Shown: positions 1 through 11,629 of the stretch, piece after piece
How positions within the stretch are numbered: position 1 is the stretch's first letter
How the letters are laid out: each line of letters opens with the position of its first letter
From: Tausonia pullulans
Lineage: Eukaryota; Basidiomycota; Tremellomycetes; Cystofilobasidiales; Mrakiaceae
DNA length: 64,000 nt
Reading direction: 5' to 3'
Assembly (NCBI GenBank): GCA_951802195.1
Contig: OX637626.1
Span: 558,001-622,000, forward strand
The notes under the pieces: model-generated
Database searches by the model: none
The model's input: only the letters and a program-made list of their open reading frames with translations
Told to the model about the DNA's origin: nothing
Program-made: the position numbers and the translations under genes

Positions 1-1169
1 TCAGCAGGGTGGGCCAGAGTAGCGAGATGGAGAAACAGGATGGCACCTGGAGTCACTGTGAAAGAAACACAGGCATTAGTATTCTTCTCTGACCGCGACC
101 GAGTTAATGACTCACACTCGACGAATGGAGCCTATCTCCCCTCCAAATACCACCTTCTGGGCGGGCTCAATAATTGGTTGAAAGCGCTGACGAGCCGGGA
201 GATCGTCAGTCCAATTCACGGTCGCCACGACTGGAGCAAGACACACACCGTCCAGACGGCCTCCATGAAGAAAAGATTCTTCTGCTTGGCGAGTTGAAAG
301 ACATCTTTCGCCTGTTGAGTAGTTATGAACGCAGGCTTCCGGGGAGTGCTGAGATCAGGTAAGGCTCATGCTTCCTCAACTCATCACTGGAACACACCTT
401 CTCACAAAGAACGTGCTTTCCCGCTGCAAGAGCGTCCATGACATTCCTGAAGTGTTGGGGGTGTGGAGTACCGATGTAAACCTTGGACAAATGTCACGTT
501 AGACCTAAAACAATAGTGCGATCCATCCGACCGAAAGGAGAGCATGACGTACAACGTCAACTTCCTGGAGTCCCGGAGATTAGGTTATTAGCTTCCTGAA
601 GGTCGCTAAACTGATACATCCAAAACAGCCAGCTTACAGGCGATTTGAAAAGCTCCTCATAGCTGCCAAAGGCCTTGGTCTTCATGCTCTCGGGCGCGTG
701 GTCCTTGATGAACGCCTCGGCCTTCTCCAGAGAGCGTGAAGCCACTCCCGCCAGGATGTGCTGGACGTCTGCGACGTCTCGCCTTGATGGAGTGAACTCT
801 CGAGAGGTCAGAAGTCTTTCTAGCTGCATGAATTGCCTCAACGACTGAGCGAAGAAGAAGACCGCGAAGGGCAGTCACGCACCCTTTCGGGTCAAGCAAG
901 ATGTCCTGGATAGTAAGTCGAATGCTCATCAGCCCAAGCGATCCTATTGAGGAGACATCCTCGCAGATTGAATTGTTCTAGCACCTTGAGGAATCGCTCG
1001 CAGATGCCTAGAGAGCAGGATCATATCGGCGGTCAGTCTTTCATGATGAGTGAGAGAGGGCAGCAAGACACCCCAAATTCTCTGCCGCTTCATGCAGCAC
1101 CCTTTACTCACCTCCTGTAGAGACGAAGCCCCAGCGGAGGGTGAATGGCGTGGAAATTGAAGCGGACAT
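1..1169 (-). CDS. Gfo/Idh/MocA-family NAD(P)-dependent oxidoreductase, C-terminus cut by the window edge
   Basis: Probably a cytosolic sugar or dihydrodiol dehydrogenase; the exact substrate cannot be told. Hand splicing gives an N-terminus [20 protein letters not shown], in which [10 protein letters not shown] takes the place of the Rossmann nucleotide loop. Then come [12 protein letters not shown] (the usual NAD(P)-site strand and helix), [13 protein letters not shown] and [11 protein letters not shown], the family's TPH(P)xH motif, followed by AGKHVLCEK with the conserved EK pair near positions 430-385. Further exons encode [10 protein letters not shown] and [13 protein letters not shown], as in dimeric dihydrodiol dehydrogenases. 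Exon 1 (1112-1169) and a 23-nt exon 2 (985-1007) join in frame. The start at 1169 is the only ATG giving a full Rossmann strand. The C-terminal beta-sheet domain lies beyond base 1. It is divergent from the next gene, with about 130 bp between the starts. Confidence 0.88.
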
Positions 1170-1298
1170 GGGGAGAGCGTGATGGTTGGGAGCAGCCCTC
1201 GTTCGTCACTTCGTACTTCCGACCGAAGCCGACCCCAGTGCCGTCATCAATCGTTCTCGACCTCTCGCTGCTGTCTCCAACGACCACCTGCTCGTTCC

Positions 1299-2138
1299 AT
1301 GCCCCTCCTATTTCGATCAACCTCAGCCACTGCCTGTTCTTTCTCAACATCGCAGCCCGGCGAGCCGGTTCTTAAAATCCGAACCAAACAAGACGTCCTC
1401 AACGCGCTCACCTCCCCCGCCTATCGCGAGGTACGCGTTGTCCTCGAGGCTTATGTCGCTTCCAAGCGCGAGAGGAGCATGAGTCGGATATCGATAGCGG
1501 CCAAACTGGACAGTCTAGAAGAGGTTCGTTCCTGAAGAGGGCGGCTGTACCTGTTCAACGTCCTATCGTTGTTGTCATGTCGTATGCAGTGCCGAAGTTG
1601 ACGTCTTGAGGGCGGCATTCTATTTTCGGCGATTTACCTTGCAGTTTCTGCTCTCCAACAATGAAATCATTCAAAAACTGAGAGCGAATGATCATACTGT
1701 AAGATTGTTAATTTGCCTGATTTCTTGTCGACGGGAGGGGGCTGATGGCACCCAGCCTTATCATTATCCCACCGGCCGATCCGACGACGTCTCCAGCGAT
1801 CATCGCTCGGTCAAGAGGTCCGTCGTCCTCTTCTCCTCACTCCTCTACCACCCGTCTCAACCGCCTCGTTGCCTTCACAAACTCAACAGGTCATCGCCTT
1901 CCGCTCCCTTGAAGGCTTTAGTAAATCCACCGTCTTCCTACCAAACTCCGACGTCACGTTGTCCCAACTCACCCCGGTCGAGCGCGCTGAGCTGCTCGGG
2001 TGGTCAACGTCGAGCTCAAGACCGCCGCCGGTGAGGCCGAGGGAGGGGGCGCCACCACCGGCGTACCATCGGGTTGTGAGGCATGAGGATGATCAGAGGA
2101 CAGGAGCCGGGGTGCCGCCCCCGAGTTATGGGAAATGA
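1299..2138 (+). CDS. Uncharacterised protein, possible mitochondrial import signal
   Basis: I do not recognise this gene. The first exon (1299 to about 1521) encodes MPLLFRSTSATACSFSTSQP, an Arg/Ser-rich acid-free start that reads like a mitochondrial presequence, then a helical stretch (TKQDVLNALTSPAYREVRVV...AKLDSLEE). A short second exon near 1649-1699 gives FLLSNNEIIQKLRANDHT. The last exon, near 1891-2138, gives SLEGFSKSTVFLPNSDVTL...LTPVERAELLGW and a Pro-rich tail ending PPPSYGK. Introns have GT-AG ends, but the phase between exons 2 and 3 could not be settled, so the middle is tentative. In-frame ATGs at 1179 and 1182 would extend the N-terminus by about 40 Arg/Ser-rich residues, but they lie only 10-13 bp from the start of the opposite gene. 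It converges on the WD40 gene. Confidence 0.55.
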
Positions 2139-2447
2139 ATGGACGGAACAAGGGCCAAAGAGGAGGACCACGCCTGATGAGAAAGACCTCCAGTGAAGTG
2201 TCAAAGCCAAAGCATCGTAGACCTGTGTTAGAAAGGCTCGCTCATTTGCCGCTCACTCTCGCACTTTGTATGTGCAGCCATCTCGACAGCAACAAACGAA
2301 AGACGAGATAGATGAGGGGAAGATGAAGAAGTAGGTGACGCCCAGAAAAGAATGCTACCGATAATAGAACGTAGATGCGGGGCGATGATATGCGAGATAG
2401 GAGAGCGGAGTAGACAAAGTCGAGGGGCGAGGTCTGAGTGAGATCAC
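2139..2447. other. Convergent 3' intergenic region (309 bp)
   Basis: This lies between the ends of the uncharacterised + gene and the - strand WD40 gene. It should hold both 3' UTRs. I see no gene, repeat or RNA here. Confidence 0.7.
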
Positions 2448-3926
2448 CTAGTAGCCCGCTCCGTTGGAGGTTCCTTGCCAGAGGCCGTACTGTCTGCCGA
2501 CGTGGGTTTGCCAGAGCCGTATCGTGCCGTCCTCAGAGCCCGAGGCGTACATCTCTCCGTCCGGGGAGTACGAGACCGAGTGGACGGGCCCATGGTGGCC
2601 TTTGTAACATTCGCGTTCCGAAGCAGTGTCGAGGTCGTAGACGCGGACCCAAGGGTCCTCCTGTGCGCGTGCAAGAGGCAACGTCAGTGACCGTTTGGAT
2701 GAACGAGCGACGGCAGAAGAGGTAACACACCGTCGAGCCAGCGACGAAGCGGTCCCGCAGGAAGGGGTGAAGCGAGACCGAGGATGGGCGGTGAGGGAGA
2801 GGGATCTCGAGAGGTGGATCGTGGCTGTTATAGAGAGTCGTCACTTCTTGCTTTGGATGCATGAGGTGGGGCATGGAAGAGAAGCGAACGCACCGAGCAA
2901 TGTCGAGGAAGATAACCGACTTTCCGCTGGTCACGCAGAGAGTGCCTCCGCCGTGAGCGACCTCCATCGAGGTGACCGGCTCCGGAAGTCTCAGCTCAGC
3001 CGTCTGAGTGAGGCTCCTGAGGTCCCACCACCGGATGACGCCCTCATCGCCCGCGCTGACAGCAACATTGCCGTCTTGGGCGTCCCAGACAACACTCCGG
3101 ATGTTGCCCTCGTGGGCCTTGCCCTTATCGCCCTCGGGTTCCCCTTGACCGACGAGGTACAGCGGGTCGGCCTCGGGCCGGGCAAGATCGAAGATCCGGA
3201 GCTTCTTCTCTTGACCACCTGTGAGGAGGTATGCGCCGGACGAGGGAGAGGGAGGCGAGAGGGCAATGGTGCGGACAATATGGTTGTGGGAGAACGTGTG
3301 AAGGACCTCGCCGGTGAAAGTGTCCCAAATCTTGCTGGATGGGGAATGTCGTCGTGAGCGTGCTGTCGCCGTTCTTGCCCTAGGAGAGCGCGCCGGTAGG
3401 ATCGGACTTACGCCGTGAAGTCAGCGGAACCCGTAGCGGCGCGAGAAGTGTCGGCCGAAAGCTTGGACTGCCAGACGGCTCCCTTGTGGCCTGCAGCACG
3501 AGAGAAAAGAGAGGTCGAAAGGTCAGTCACTTGAAACGGACCCGACGTGACGTGGACATCGACCCCCGAAGCACTCAAAGAGACATGGCAACTTACCGAG
3601 GAAGGTGCCGACCCAGTCGCCCGTCCAGTCGCGGAGCATGGGTTGGCCATCCTTGCAGCTTGAGATGAGCATGTAACTCTCATCTTGCTGGAGGAGCGGC
3701 GAGAACTGCGATCCGGGAAAGAGGTTCGGGCGCAAGTGTTGTCAGATCAGCCCACGTCTCGTCTTGTGGCCGCAGCACTTCCAAACGCGCTCTTTTTGAA
3801 CAATGGACGTCTTGAGAAGTGAATAGAGTCGAAGCCAGCAAGATCTAGACCCACATGAAGATGCACAACGGGCCTCGTGTGCCCAGAGCAGACGAGTGGG
3901 ACGGAGCGGGGAGGCTGGTTGGCCAT
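2448..3926 (-). CDS. STRAP: STRAP/UNRIP-type seven-bladed WD40 protein
   Basis: Scaffold WD40 protein. In animals STRAP/unrip binds the SMN complex, the translation factor Unr and TGF-beta receptors; its fungal role is little known. The N-terminus MANQPPRSVPLVCSGHTRP matches the STRAP opening (PLTCSGHTRPVV). Next come LISSCKDGQPMLRDWTGDW and GTFLGHKGAVW, with the STRAP-typical CKDG and TGDW signatures. ATGSADFTA, LLTGGQEKKLRIFDLARPEA and CYKGHHGPVHSVSYSPDGE follow. The end, YASGSEDGTIRLWQTHVG and YGLWQG, is the diagnostic last blade. The family's acidic C-terminal tail is missing: the protein stops within about ten residues of that blade. At least six exons lie on the minus strand. The start at 3926 is the first ATG before the conserved N-terminus. 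Confidence 0.9.
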
Positions 3927-4452
3927 GATGAGTCGCGGTTTGCAGCGAGAGAGGAGGCAACACTGGAAAGCAGGGCGTGATAGAGCGGGGCAGGCTCTGG
4001 ACAGGCGAGAGGATGTCGACGACGTGAGTCTGTGGTTGAAAGCCGACGCGAGTGAGGGGAGATAGCGAGGCGCAAGCGCGGGCGAGAAGGTGTGGGACGG
4101 GGTGGCCCTCGGCGAGGTGTGGTGGGTATCGGCTTTTGGGGGGAGAGAGTGGATGCAAGTGGTCGTAGAATTCGTGAAGGGTCGTTTGAGGGAGTCTTCT
4201 GGCGAGTGGGAGGAGAAGCGAGGCGAAGGAAGGAAGAAAGGGGCGGGGAAGCCTCGCAGTGAAGGTCGAGGTTGCGAGAGAGGAAGAGATCGAGGGGAGA
4301 GCGAAACCGAACCCACCGACTCGCGTGCTTTAGGTCGTCAAGGAGATTTAAAGTGCAGTGATCAACAGCAGGATCTCTCATGGAGGTTACTGCTTGCCTA
4401 AGAGATAGTATGGCACGAGAGGTTTGGATTGCAAAATGTTTCATCCGCAGTC
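3927..4452. other. Intergenic region upstream of the WD40 gene (526 bp)
   Basis: It separates two minus-strand genes and should hold the promoter and leader of the WD40 gene and the 3' UTR of the gene to its right. On the minus strand it is C/T-rich (about 4080-4300), as in many fungal leaders. No ORF here looks like a real protein. Confidence 0.6.
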
Positions 4453-5318
4453 TCATGGTACAACCTCCTCCATCTCCTCATCCTCGCCAGCATCCTCGTC
4501 CTCGTCCTCCATTGGGCTCTTTCTATCAGCTCCAGCGACCGCCTCAGGAGCGGCCTCGATCTCCTTTGACTCCATTCCCACCGTGATCGTATTCGTGTGC
4601 CCCTCCTTGCTTGGCAGCTCGTCGACGGTCATCGCGATCGCTGGATCCTCTAACGCCCCAATGTCGGTGACTGGCGGTGGCAGTGGCTGCTTTCTAAGCG
4701 CCTTCAATGCACCCCTCATTCGGACAAGGTTATCCCGCTCGACTTGGAGCTCGAAGATCGCCTTGCCGTCGGCCTTGACACCAGACGCGCCGTCATCCGC
4801 TTGCGGTCTTGGGGGAGCAGGAAATGCAGATGTCGGAGGTGGAAGATGGGGCGCAGGAGGAACGAAATCTGAGGGCGCCGGGAGGATACGAGCAAGTCGA
4901 AGGTGGTGGACCGTTGCCCTTAGAGTAAGTTGGATCTCCTGAGGGGTGGGGGAACGAGGTCAGCGACGCGTCGAGGAGACAGGGCGGCGACGCGTGACGC
5001 AATGCGCCGAGGAATGGGTTCTCTATCTAACGTCAAGCTCCTCGTAGTACTGCTTCGCCAGGTTTGGGAAACGCTCCTCGGCGTCGACGAGTGTGCCGTC
5101 CTCGTGGTAGAGCGGTGGGGCGTCCGGATCTGGCGGAAGCAGCGCGGTGAGGGCCTGAGAGAGGAGCGAGAGAAGGGTTGGGATGCGCTGTTACCAGGGT
5201 CCTTGCTCAGTCAGATCATTCTTAGAGGCACCTTAGACCCCTCGCTTCAATCTACCTTTTCCATTTCCATGAGGGATCGGATCTGCTGCGATGCTGGGGG
5301 GACCGACGGGGGGGACAT
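4453..5318 (-). CDS. Small helical protein with acidic tail; possible Mediator subunit 11
   Basis: Three clean exons give a protein of about 225 residues. Exon 1 is MSPPSVPPASQQIRSLMEME plus K. Exon 2 encodes ALTALLPPDPDAPPLYHED...AKQYYEELD. Exon 3 starts EIQLTLRATVHHLRLARILP, then a Pro-rich linker, LQVERDNLVRMRGALKALRK and a strongly acidic end (EDEDEDAGEDEEMEEVVP). The order of a short helix 'IRSLxExEKxLxxLL', a second helix containing YYxELDEIQxxLRATVxHL and a third helix resembles Mediator head subunit Med11, which bundles with Med22. That match is by eye and weak. If right, the protein acts in the nucleus in RNA polymerase II initiation. The start at 5318 is 280 bp from the divergent CNNM gene. 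Confidence 0.6.
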
Positions 5319-5598
5319 GCTTTGAAGAGGGCGCGCGAGGGGTGTCGGTCGGTGAGTTTGAGTCCCAAGCGTCCTCTCAGGTTCCAGGGGCCAGATGGGA
5401 AAACGGAGACGGTTGTGCTGGTGGATGAGGACAAACAACGAGGGGAAGGGTGAGATGTTCAACCTATGCGCACTAGCCCTCGCTCGCATTTGGAGCAGGC
5501 TGAAATCGCGGCCCATGGAGGCAGCAGACCCACGTCTTCGTGTTCCCTCCTCTTGACCACCATCTGACCACCCCTTCCACACACCCTCCCCACCCCGC
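5319..5598. promoter_or_regulatory. Divergent promoter region
   Basis: 280 bp lie between the starts of the Med11-like gene (-) and the CNNM/Mam3 gene (+). The right half is C/T-rich on the + strand (5530-5600), the usual look of a fungal leader. No clear TATA box was seen. Confidence 0.5.
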
Positions 5599-7974
5599 AT
5601 GCCCCATCTCTCTTCCTCAGTCGGTCGTCGGCCAGCAGCTGCTGCCCCCGCCAGGCTCGGTGCCATCCCGCTGCTTGTCTCGCTCTCCTCGCGTCTCGTC
5701 CGGGCGTCGCCAATCCTCCTCACCTCGGCCACCGCCGAGATTCAGAAGCAAAGCGCCTCCGAGGAGGGCCCCGAGAACATGAGCAGCGAGGAATACTGGA
5801 CGAAGCTCACCATCAGCATGGTCCTCGTCGTCACTGGTGGTGTCTTTGCTGGGTGAGCAAGGCTGGACGACGCCCCTGCGCGCCCTTGAAATACCTCCCT
5901 GCCTCTCCTCCCATCGTCATCCTCTGACACCCCTTGTCCTCCGTGTCTCATACGTGCATAGCCTCACCCTCGGCTTGATGGTCAGTCGTTTCTTTTTGAT
6001 GCCTTGAGAAGCTATTCCTGGCTGCTCGGACCTAAGGCCCCTCGGACATCGTGGTCATACGCTTCCTTCTCGATCTCGCCAATGCCCTATGCGTTCCTGA
6101 CTTTCGCCTGCTCCCAACCAGGGACTTGACCCTCTCCACCTTCGGGTCCTTATGACTTCGTCGGATGATGAGAAGGAGCGCAAGCACGCTCGCAAGGTCC
6201 TCACCCTCCTCGAGCGCGGACGGCATTGGGTTCTCGTCGTGCTGCTTCTCGGCAATGTCATCGTCGGTAGACTTCTGCTCTGCCTTTTTATGCTTGGTGT
6301 ACTGATGATTGTTGGGTCAGGTCAATGAGTCTTTGCCCATCTTCCTCGACTCTGTCCTCGGCGGCGGCATCTCGGCCGTCGTTGCCTCGACTGTCCTCAT
6401 TGGTGAGCGTCACGTGGCCTCCTTGTTTGTACCACTCCTGAGACGACCTGATGTCGTCTTTTCCGGTAGTCATCTTCGGAGAGGTCATCCCCCAGTCCCT
6501 CGGTGTCCGTTACGGTCTCGCCATCGGCGCTTTCTCTTCGCCCTTTGTTCTCTTTATGATGTGAGCCTTAGCCGTGATCTTGTCAGAACTTGCTGCTTAG
6601 ACTCGCTCCTCGCCCCTCAGGTACTTTTTCTCGCCTATTGCCTGGCCCATCGCGAAGCTACTTGACTACCTGCTTGGAGCCAACGAGGACCACACGTACA
6701 AAAAGGCCGAGCTCAAGAGCTTCCTTCAGTTCCACAAGCACGGAGAGGAGCCGCTTCGGGATGACGAGGCGAGTGTGGACCTTGACCACAGCCCTTGAAT
6801 CTCCCTTTGACACCCCTTCTCTCTCAGATCACCATTCTCAACGGTGTACTCTCTCTCAACGCCACCGCCGCAGGAGACATCATGACGCCGATCAAGGACG
6901 TCATGACGCTCGCGACCGACACGATCCTCGATCACGCAATGATCGACAAGATACTGTGCATTTGCATTGTACATCGACCCGTATTGAGACGTCCTCTGAC
7001 TCACAACCGCTCGCCTACTCTTCGACAGCCTCAACGGTTTCTCGCGCGTCCCTGTCCACCAACCCAACAAGCCCAAGGCATTCGTTGGCATGCTTCTTAT
7101 CAAGAAGGTGGGGTCACAATTTCATGCAAGTCAGAGACCACCGCTGACCTCGGATTCCCACAGCTCCTTCACTACAATCCGGAGGACGCCCTCCCCGTCT
7201 CTAAGTTCCAGCTTTCCACTCTTCCCGAGGCCGAACCCACAATGTTTGTGGAATGATGTGGCCCTTCGCGTCTCCAGATTGAATCTGATTTGACGTCCAA
7301 CAACAGCAACTGCTTCCAGGCCCTCGACTACTTCCAAACGGGACGCGCCCATCTGCTCTTGCTCTCGGAAACGCCGGGATATGAGGGTGGAGCTCTCGGC
7401 GTTATCTCTCTTGAGGATATTATTGAGGAAATCATCGGCGAGGGTGGGTGGCGTACCTGTTCCGGCCCGTTTCAGTCCATCATTGATGTTGATCTCCGCT
7501 TCCTTCCGCTATTTACAGAGATCGTCGACGAGACGGATCGCTACCAGGATAACCGTCACAAGAAAGCTGCTCGTCGAACCTCCAGCGCCGAGGTCATGAA
7601 GGGAATCATCGAGCGCGAACGTGCAAAGCTTGTTCGAAGCACTACCCTCCCGTTCATCCAGGATGTGAGCGTCCAATCGTTTCTTGCCCTTTGTCGCACC
7701 TTTACTGACTCATCGTCTTCCCCAAAAGGACGAGGAAAACTCGGCTATCAACGCTGAAACTGCCAGTCTGATCCGGGATGCGAGGAACGGGTCCAAGACC
7801 GGCTCAACCTGTGAGCAAGCGTGCCATCCGAGATCACTCGTCCTCTTCACTGCTGACACCCAACTCTCTCTTACATCAGATGGCTCTTTGCAAGAGGCAT
7901 CGACTGTCATGTCGGCCCTCGAGGGCATCGGGCCTACAAAGGTCTTTACCTCCTCTCCGCCGGCGAAGGACTGA
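5599..7974 (+). CDS. MAM3: CNNM/Mam3-type DUF21-CBS membrane protein
   Basis: Multi-pass membrane protein of the CNNM/cyclin M/CorC group; yeast Mam3 sits in the vacuole membrane and affects metal and Mg2+ handling. After a signal-like start, the DUF21 segments are [31 protein letters not shown] followed by the signature [16 protein letters not shown], then [20 protein letters not shown] (family motif FGEVIPQS) and a fourth segment around [21 protein letters not shown] pair follows, with [53 protein letters not shown] and VDETDRY. The Ser/Thr-rich tail ends SSPPAKD. Eleven or so exons join in frame, one of only 19 nt (5962-5980, LTLGLM). The usual large cytosolic cyclic-nucleotide-like domain of animal CNNMs is absent, as in fungi. 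Confidence 0.92.
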
Positions 7975-9279
7975 TCAGGGGCGAGCACGCTCTTTCCCCT
8001 TCCGCATACCCATGATCCTTTGGAAGGCTTCGCCAGCTCATGCATACATCCATTCACACATTCGCACATACGGCTATTACCCTCCTCTTCCCACTCGCTT
8101 GTTCCTTTCTATCCGACACATATACTTCTCGTCTTCCTTCCCACCTCGCTTACTGGATCGATGTATCGCCTCGAGCTCGTCCATCGCTTAACGGTTACAT
8201 AGGTTTTGTCTGTGGCTTCTCGCCTGTATCCATGGACGAAAAGCTGTGGCCTCCTATTAAAACATCCCGGTGCACGAAAACTGGAGGCGTGGCTCTTTCG
8301 GAAGGAACAAAAGACCCCCGCTCCCGGCAAATCAGCCGCAAAAGTAAGGGACTTGTGTCTCAGTCTTGAGGATCTTATGGATTCCCAAAGTCCGCTTCCA
8401 CGGTTGCGTTTGCCTCCGCACGCGCTCATTTGTTTCGCACGTTCACCACCCAGTGGAGGAAAACAAAGTGCCACTGGAAGGCTGAGACTAACAACCTCCG
8501 ATTTTTTCGATGATCCAAGAGCCTCTCCACCGCTGGGAGCAAAATTCACTTTCAGCACCCTTTCAACACCCATCATCATGCCGTCCTCCTGATTTTCCGT
8601 CTACCTTCTCGCCTGCATCTTCCTCCTGGCTGTCTCTTCACCCATAGTCTTCGTCGCACACGTCCCGGCCTACTCCGTCTCTCGTTCAGGCTCCCAGGGC
8701 GACAGCCCTCACCGGAAACGCCGCTCGCCGCCGACTCGACCCCTCCGCCCGGCAGCTACCTCCCCAATTCGGACCATCCTCATCGTCAACAACATCGGCC
8801 TTGGTCACCCAGCAGCAAGACGCCAGCCTCTGATGCAGGAACGAGTTCAGCCTGATATGGGCCTGTGACTTTGGGGAGCGGCTTGTCCCCTGTGATTCTA
8901 TCTTCCCGTCGAGTGTCGGTTGAAAGTGGTGGACGGGTCTCGAGGCGGCAATCAATCGAGACCGAGCAGGGACTGACCTTCCTTGTTCTTTCATCGGCAG
9001 GCATCTGTGTGCCGGAGTAGGAGGAGGCAGGCGGGTTCGGGCATGTCGTGTTTCTTTCATTTTCTTCTCGGGATTTAAGAGGACACAGGTTTGCGTGCCG
9101 AAGCGCCGTATATTTTTCAATTTTGAATGACCGTGGCGCTCTTGAAAAGACCAGACTGTGGAATCATGTAAATTTAAAGACACCCATCATGACACTGCGG
9201 CTAAAAGACGGTACCGTCGCTGACCTGACATTGCGAAAGGAACGTCGACCTATCAGCTCGACGCAACGGCAGACTACAT
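7975..9279. other. Convergent intergenic region without a convincing gene (1.3 kb)
   Basis: This lies tail-to-tail between the CNNM and URC4 genes. ORFs exist on both strands (8206-8592 +, 8686-9183 -), but they overlap others in all frames, lack a recognisable domain and have no splice pattern. The DNA is less GC-rich than the flanking genes, with runs such as the T/A-rich stretch near 9100-9180. A small unrecognised gene cannot be excluded. Confidence 0.45.
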
Positions 9280-11187
9280 TTAAAAGAGCTCGGTACCCAC
9301 AATCTCAATGGGCGGTCCTCCGCCCTTGTGGCCCCTCAGCTGCTTGGCGATCTCGCGTCCACCCTTCCAGGTGGCAGACTCAAGGACTTGGGCCGTCGTG
9401 AGGTCCGGGGCGGAGAGGTGAGTTCGGAGGGCGGCGGCGATCTTGTCGCTGCATGGGGGAGACGGACAGACGTCAGACTCAGGACTTTTCAGAAAGAAAG
9501 AGTAAGACGAGAAAGCAAGGAGAGAGGGTGAACGAACAGGGAGATGACAGTCACAGCCCGCCACTCGATGACAGCCGGGTGTGAAGGTTCGATACGAGGA
9601 ATCGTGCTCGGGTCAGAGGACGTCGCGTAGTCATCCTTGGTCCAGGCGGCAGATTTGAGGGTGAGGAATCCGAGGTCAACGAGAAGACCGCCTGTCAAAG
9701 GAGAGAATGAGTCTTAGGAAACCAAGGGGGTCAGAGAGCGGAGCTAGTCAAAGGACGCACCGTTTCGGTACTCGGGGAGACCCGTCATGTCGTCTCGGCC
9801 CTCAATTTTCCAGCCGAGAATCTTCTCAATCGGTTCGAGAAGCGAGTACGTGAGCCACTGGCTGAGCTTGTGGAAAGGAACGCTGCAAGAGTATGCGTCA
9901 GGATTGCTCCTTCACGATACTCGGTGGGGCGCGCTCACATGCTGTTCTCCTCGGTCCGGTCGGAACCCCGGCTCTTGCCAAGGCATTCGCACGGCCAGGC
10001 GTCGCCGAGGGAGACACCATCGAGTTTGGTGCGGGCGGCAGGCCAGATGGGGCCGAAGCCGTCCATGACGATCGCCCAGAGATCCGAAATCTTCACAGTC
10101 TTATCGAAGGAGGTCGAGGACGAGAGGTAATCTGCAGGGCCAGTACGGCAAGTTTAGCCCCAACAGCGATCTCCTTGGACATTATAAACTTACCGAGCAT
10201 GTTGCCCGGCCGGGACGTCGCACCCTGGCCGAAGATTTCGGGCGCAGACTCGAGAGCGACGCCGAGACGGAGGAGGAGCTGGGAGCGGCCCTCAAGACCT
10301 GCCATGGGGTTGGACTCAGATGACTGCATCGCCTCTGCAATCTTTTCGATGCTAAGCTTCTTGAGGCCGGCAGCTAACGCGGGGCAAACGAGACACGCGT
10401 CTGTCAGTTCCAAAGTCAAGCTGCCGAGTGTACACCTGTGGGACGCGGTAGTGAGGCTCACCGTTGACCTCCTGAGTCTTGCCATCAATTCCAGAAAAGC
10501 CACCGCTTTCAAAGAACTCGAGGCTGCCGACAGCGAGACCCTCGCTTCGTCCTACCTTCTCGCCTGATTTGGCCGTGTACGTCCACTTGTCGCCCGCGCC
10601 AGCTAAAGGGAGTCTATGTCAGCTCATCTCAAACGTAACCCCACTCAAGTGCACTCGAAAGTCATCTACACGTACCATCGAGCAGGACTGAGACGACGAA
10701 AAGGTCAATGAGCCGCTTCGCAATCTCGAGAGGGGGTAGCGAGGCCTCGGACCAGGATGCGAGGAGCGGGCCGAGGAGGTTGTTATCCGACGGGGTCGCA
10801 AAGTGCCGCCATCTCGAGTGCGGAGGAATAGCGGAGTAGTTGGTGCCGTAGTCACGCTGGAGCGGGTAGAAAGCGAGGTTCGTCAGAGTCAGAGCTGATG
10901 GTGGACGGCCGTCGGGTGAAACCGATGGGCCATCTCGAGACTCCAGAGACAACAGAATGTGCTACAACTAACAGTGATGATCTTGCCACAGAAATCAACG
11001 ACTTCGGCAAGCTTGTCCTCATGGAGCTCAAAGTACTCGAGCTGGCCCTCCTGGGCAAGCTTGTAGACCTTGGAGCATCGCTCCCGGACGGCTGGAAGGG
11101 TGCGGAGATAGGAGGGGCCTGGAGGTCGGAGCAATGAGCGTCCCTCACAAGCAAATGGAGTTGAGCGCAGAGCTTACCGGAAGACAT
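9280..11187 (-). CDS. URC4: Urc4/Urg3, DUF1688 uracil-catabolism protein
   Basis: Fungal Urc4 (fission yeast Urg3) is needed to use uracil as nitrogen source by the URC route, in which uracil is first turned into UMP; its exact reaction was unsettled to my knowledge. The DUF1688 landmarks appear in order: GPSYLRTLPAVRERCSKVY, LEYFELHEDKL, IPPHSRWRHFA, LASWSEASLPPLEIAKRLID, LFVVSVLLDAGAGDKWTY, the GRSEGLAVGSLEFFESGGFS block, a mid-region with IKISDLW and GDAWPCESLG, MTGLPEYRNGGLLVDLGFLT, HPAVIEWRAVTV and the end VLESATWKGGREIAKQLRG...PPIEIVGTELF. The length of about 440 residues is normal. The start codon at 11187 begins a 10-nt coding exon (ATG TCT TCC G) before intron 1; GC CCC joins in frame to give MSSGPSYL. 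URC1 lies 42 kb away on the same strand. Confidence 0.95.
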
Positions 11188-11530
11188 GGACGATGTGAAA
11201 AGTAGTAGTGGGGGGAGTGGTAGTTCGCGGGTAAAGCTCGACGAAGCACGGCGACGAGCTTGTTGCTGGCTGCCCTCGAGTTGCCTCACCTTCGCCGGAG
11301 GAGCGCGGCTGAGCGGGCGCGGGCGAGTTCTCGGCCGACACCGCGTCTCCTTGATTCCCCTGCTGTCACTGCTTCATTTCTCCTCAGCTCCTCCGTCGGC
11401 TCATCTCTTGGCCAAACAGGAAAAGGAGCGCGCGCACATCAGCCCGTCTCTGTCCTGTCCTTCTATGTATTTCTCGCCGGTCCGGTCATCAGACAGCGCA
11501 AGCATATTACTTCAAACCCTGCCCTCCCTC
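11188..11530. other. Intergenic region upstream of URC4 (343 bp)
   Basis: This lies between the URC4 start and the RRN7 stop, both minus strand. It is probably the URC4 promoter plus the RRN7 3' UTR. No gene was seen. URC genes are uracil-induced in other fungi, but I saw no operator I could name. Confidence 0.5.
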
Positions 11531-11598
11531 TCAGTACTCATCTGAGAGCACCATGTCGCCCTCATCCAAATCGTCCTCGCTCCCTAACTCCTCCACCT

Positions 11599-11629
<31 letters not shown>

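Noticed and set aside
8109-9183. ORFs of 128-165 codons on both strands between CNNM and URC4
   Set aside because: They overlap each other and lack recognisable motifs or intron borders; listed only as an intergenic stretch.
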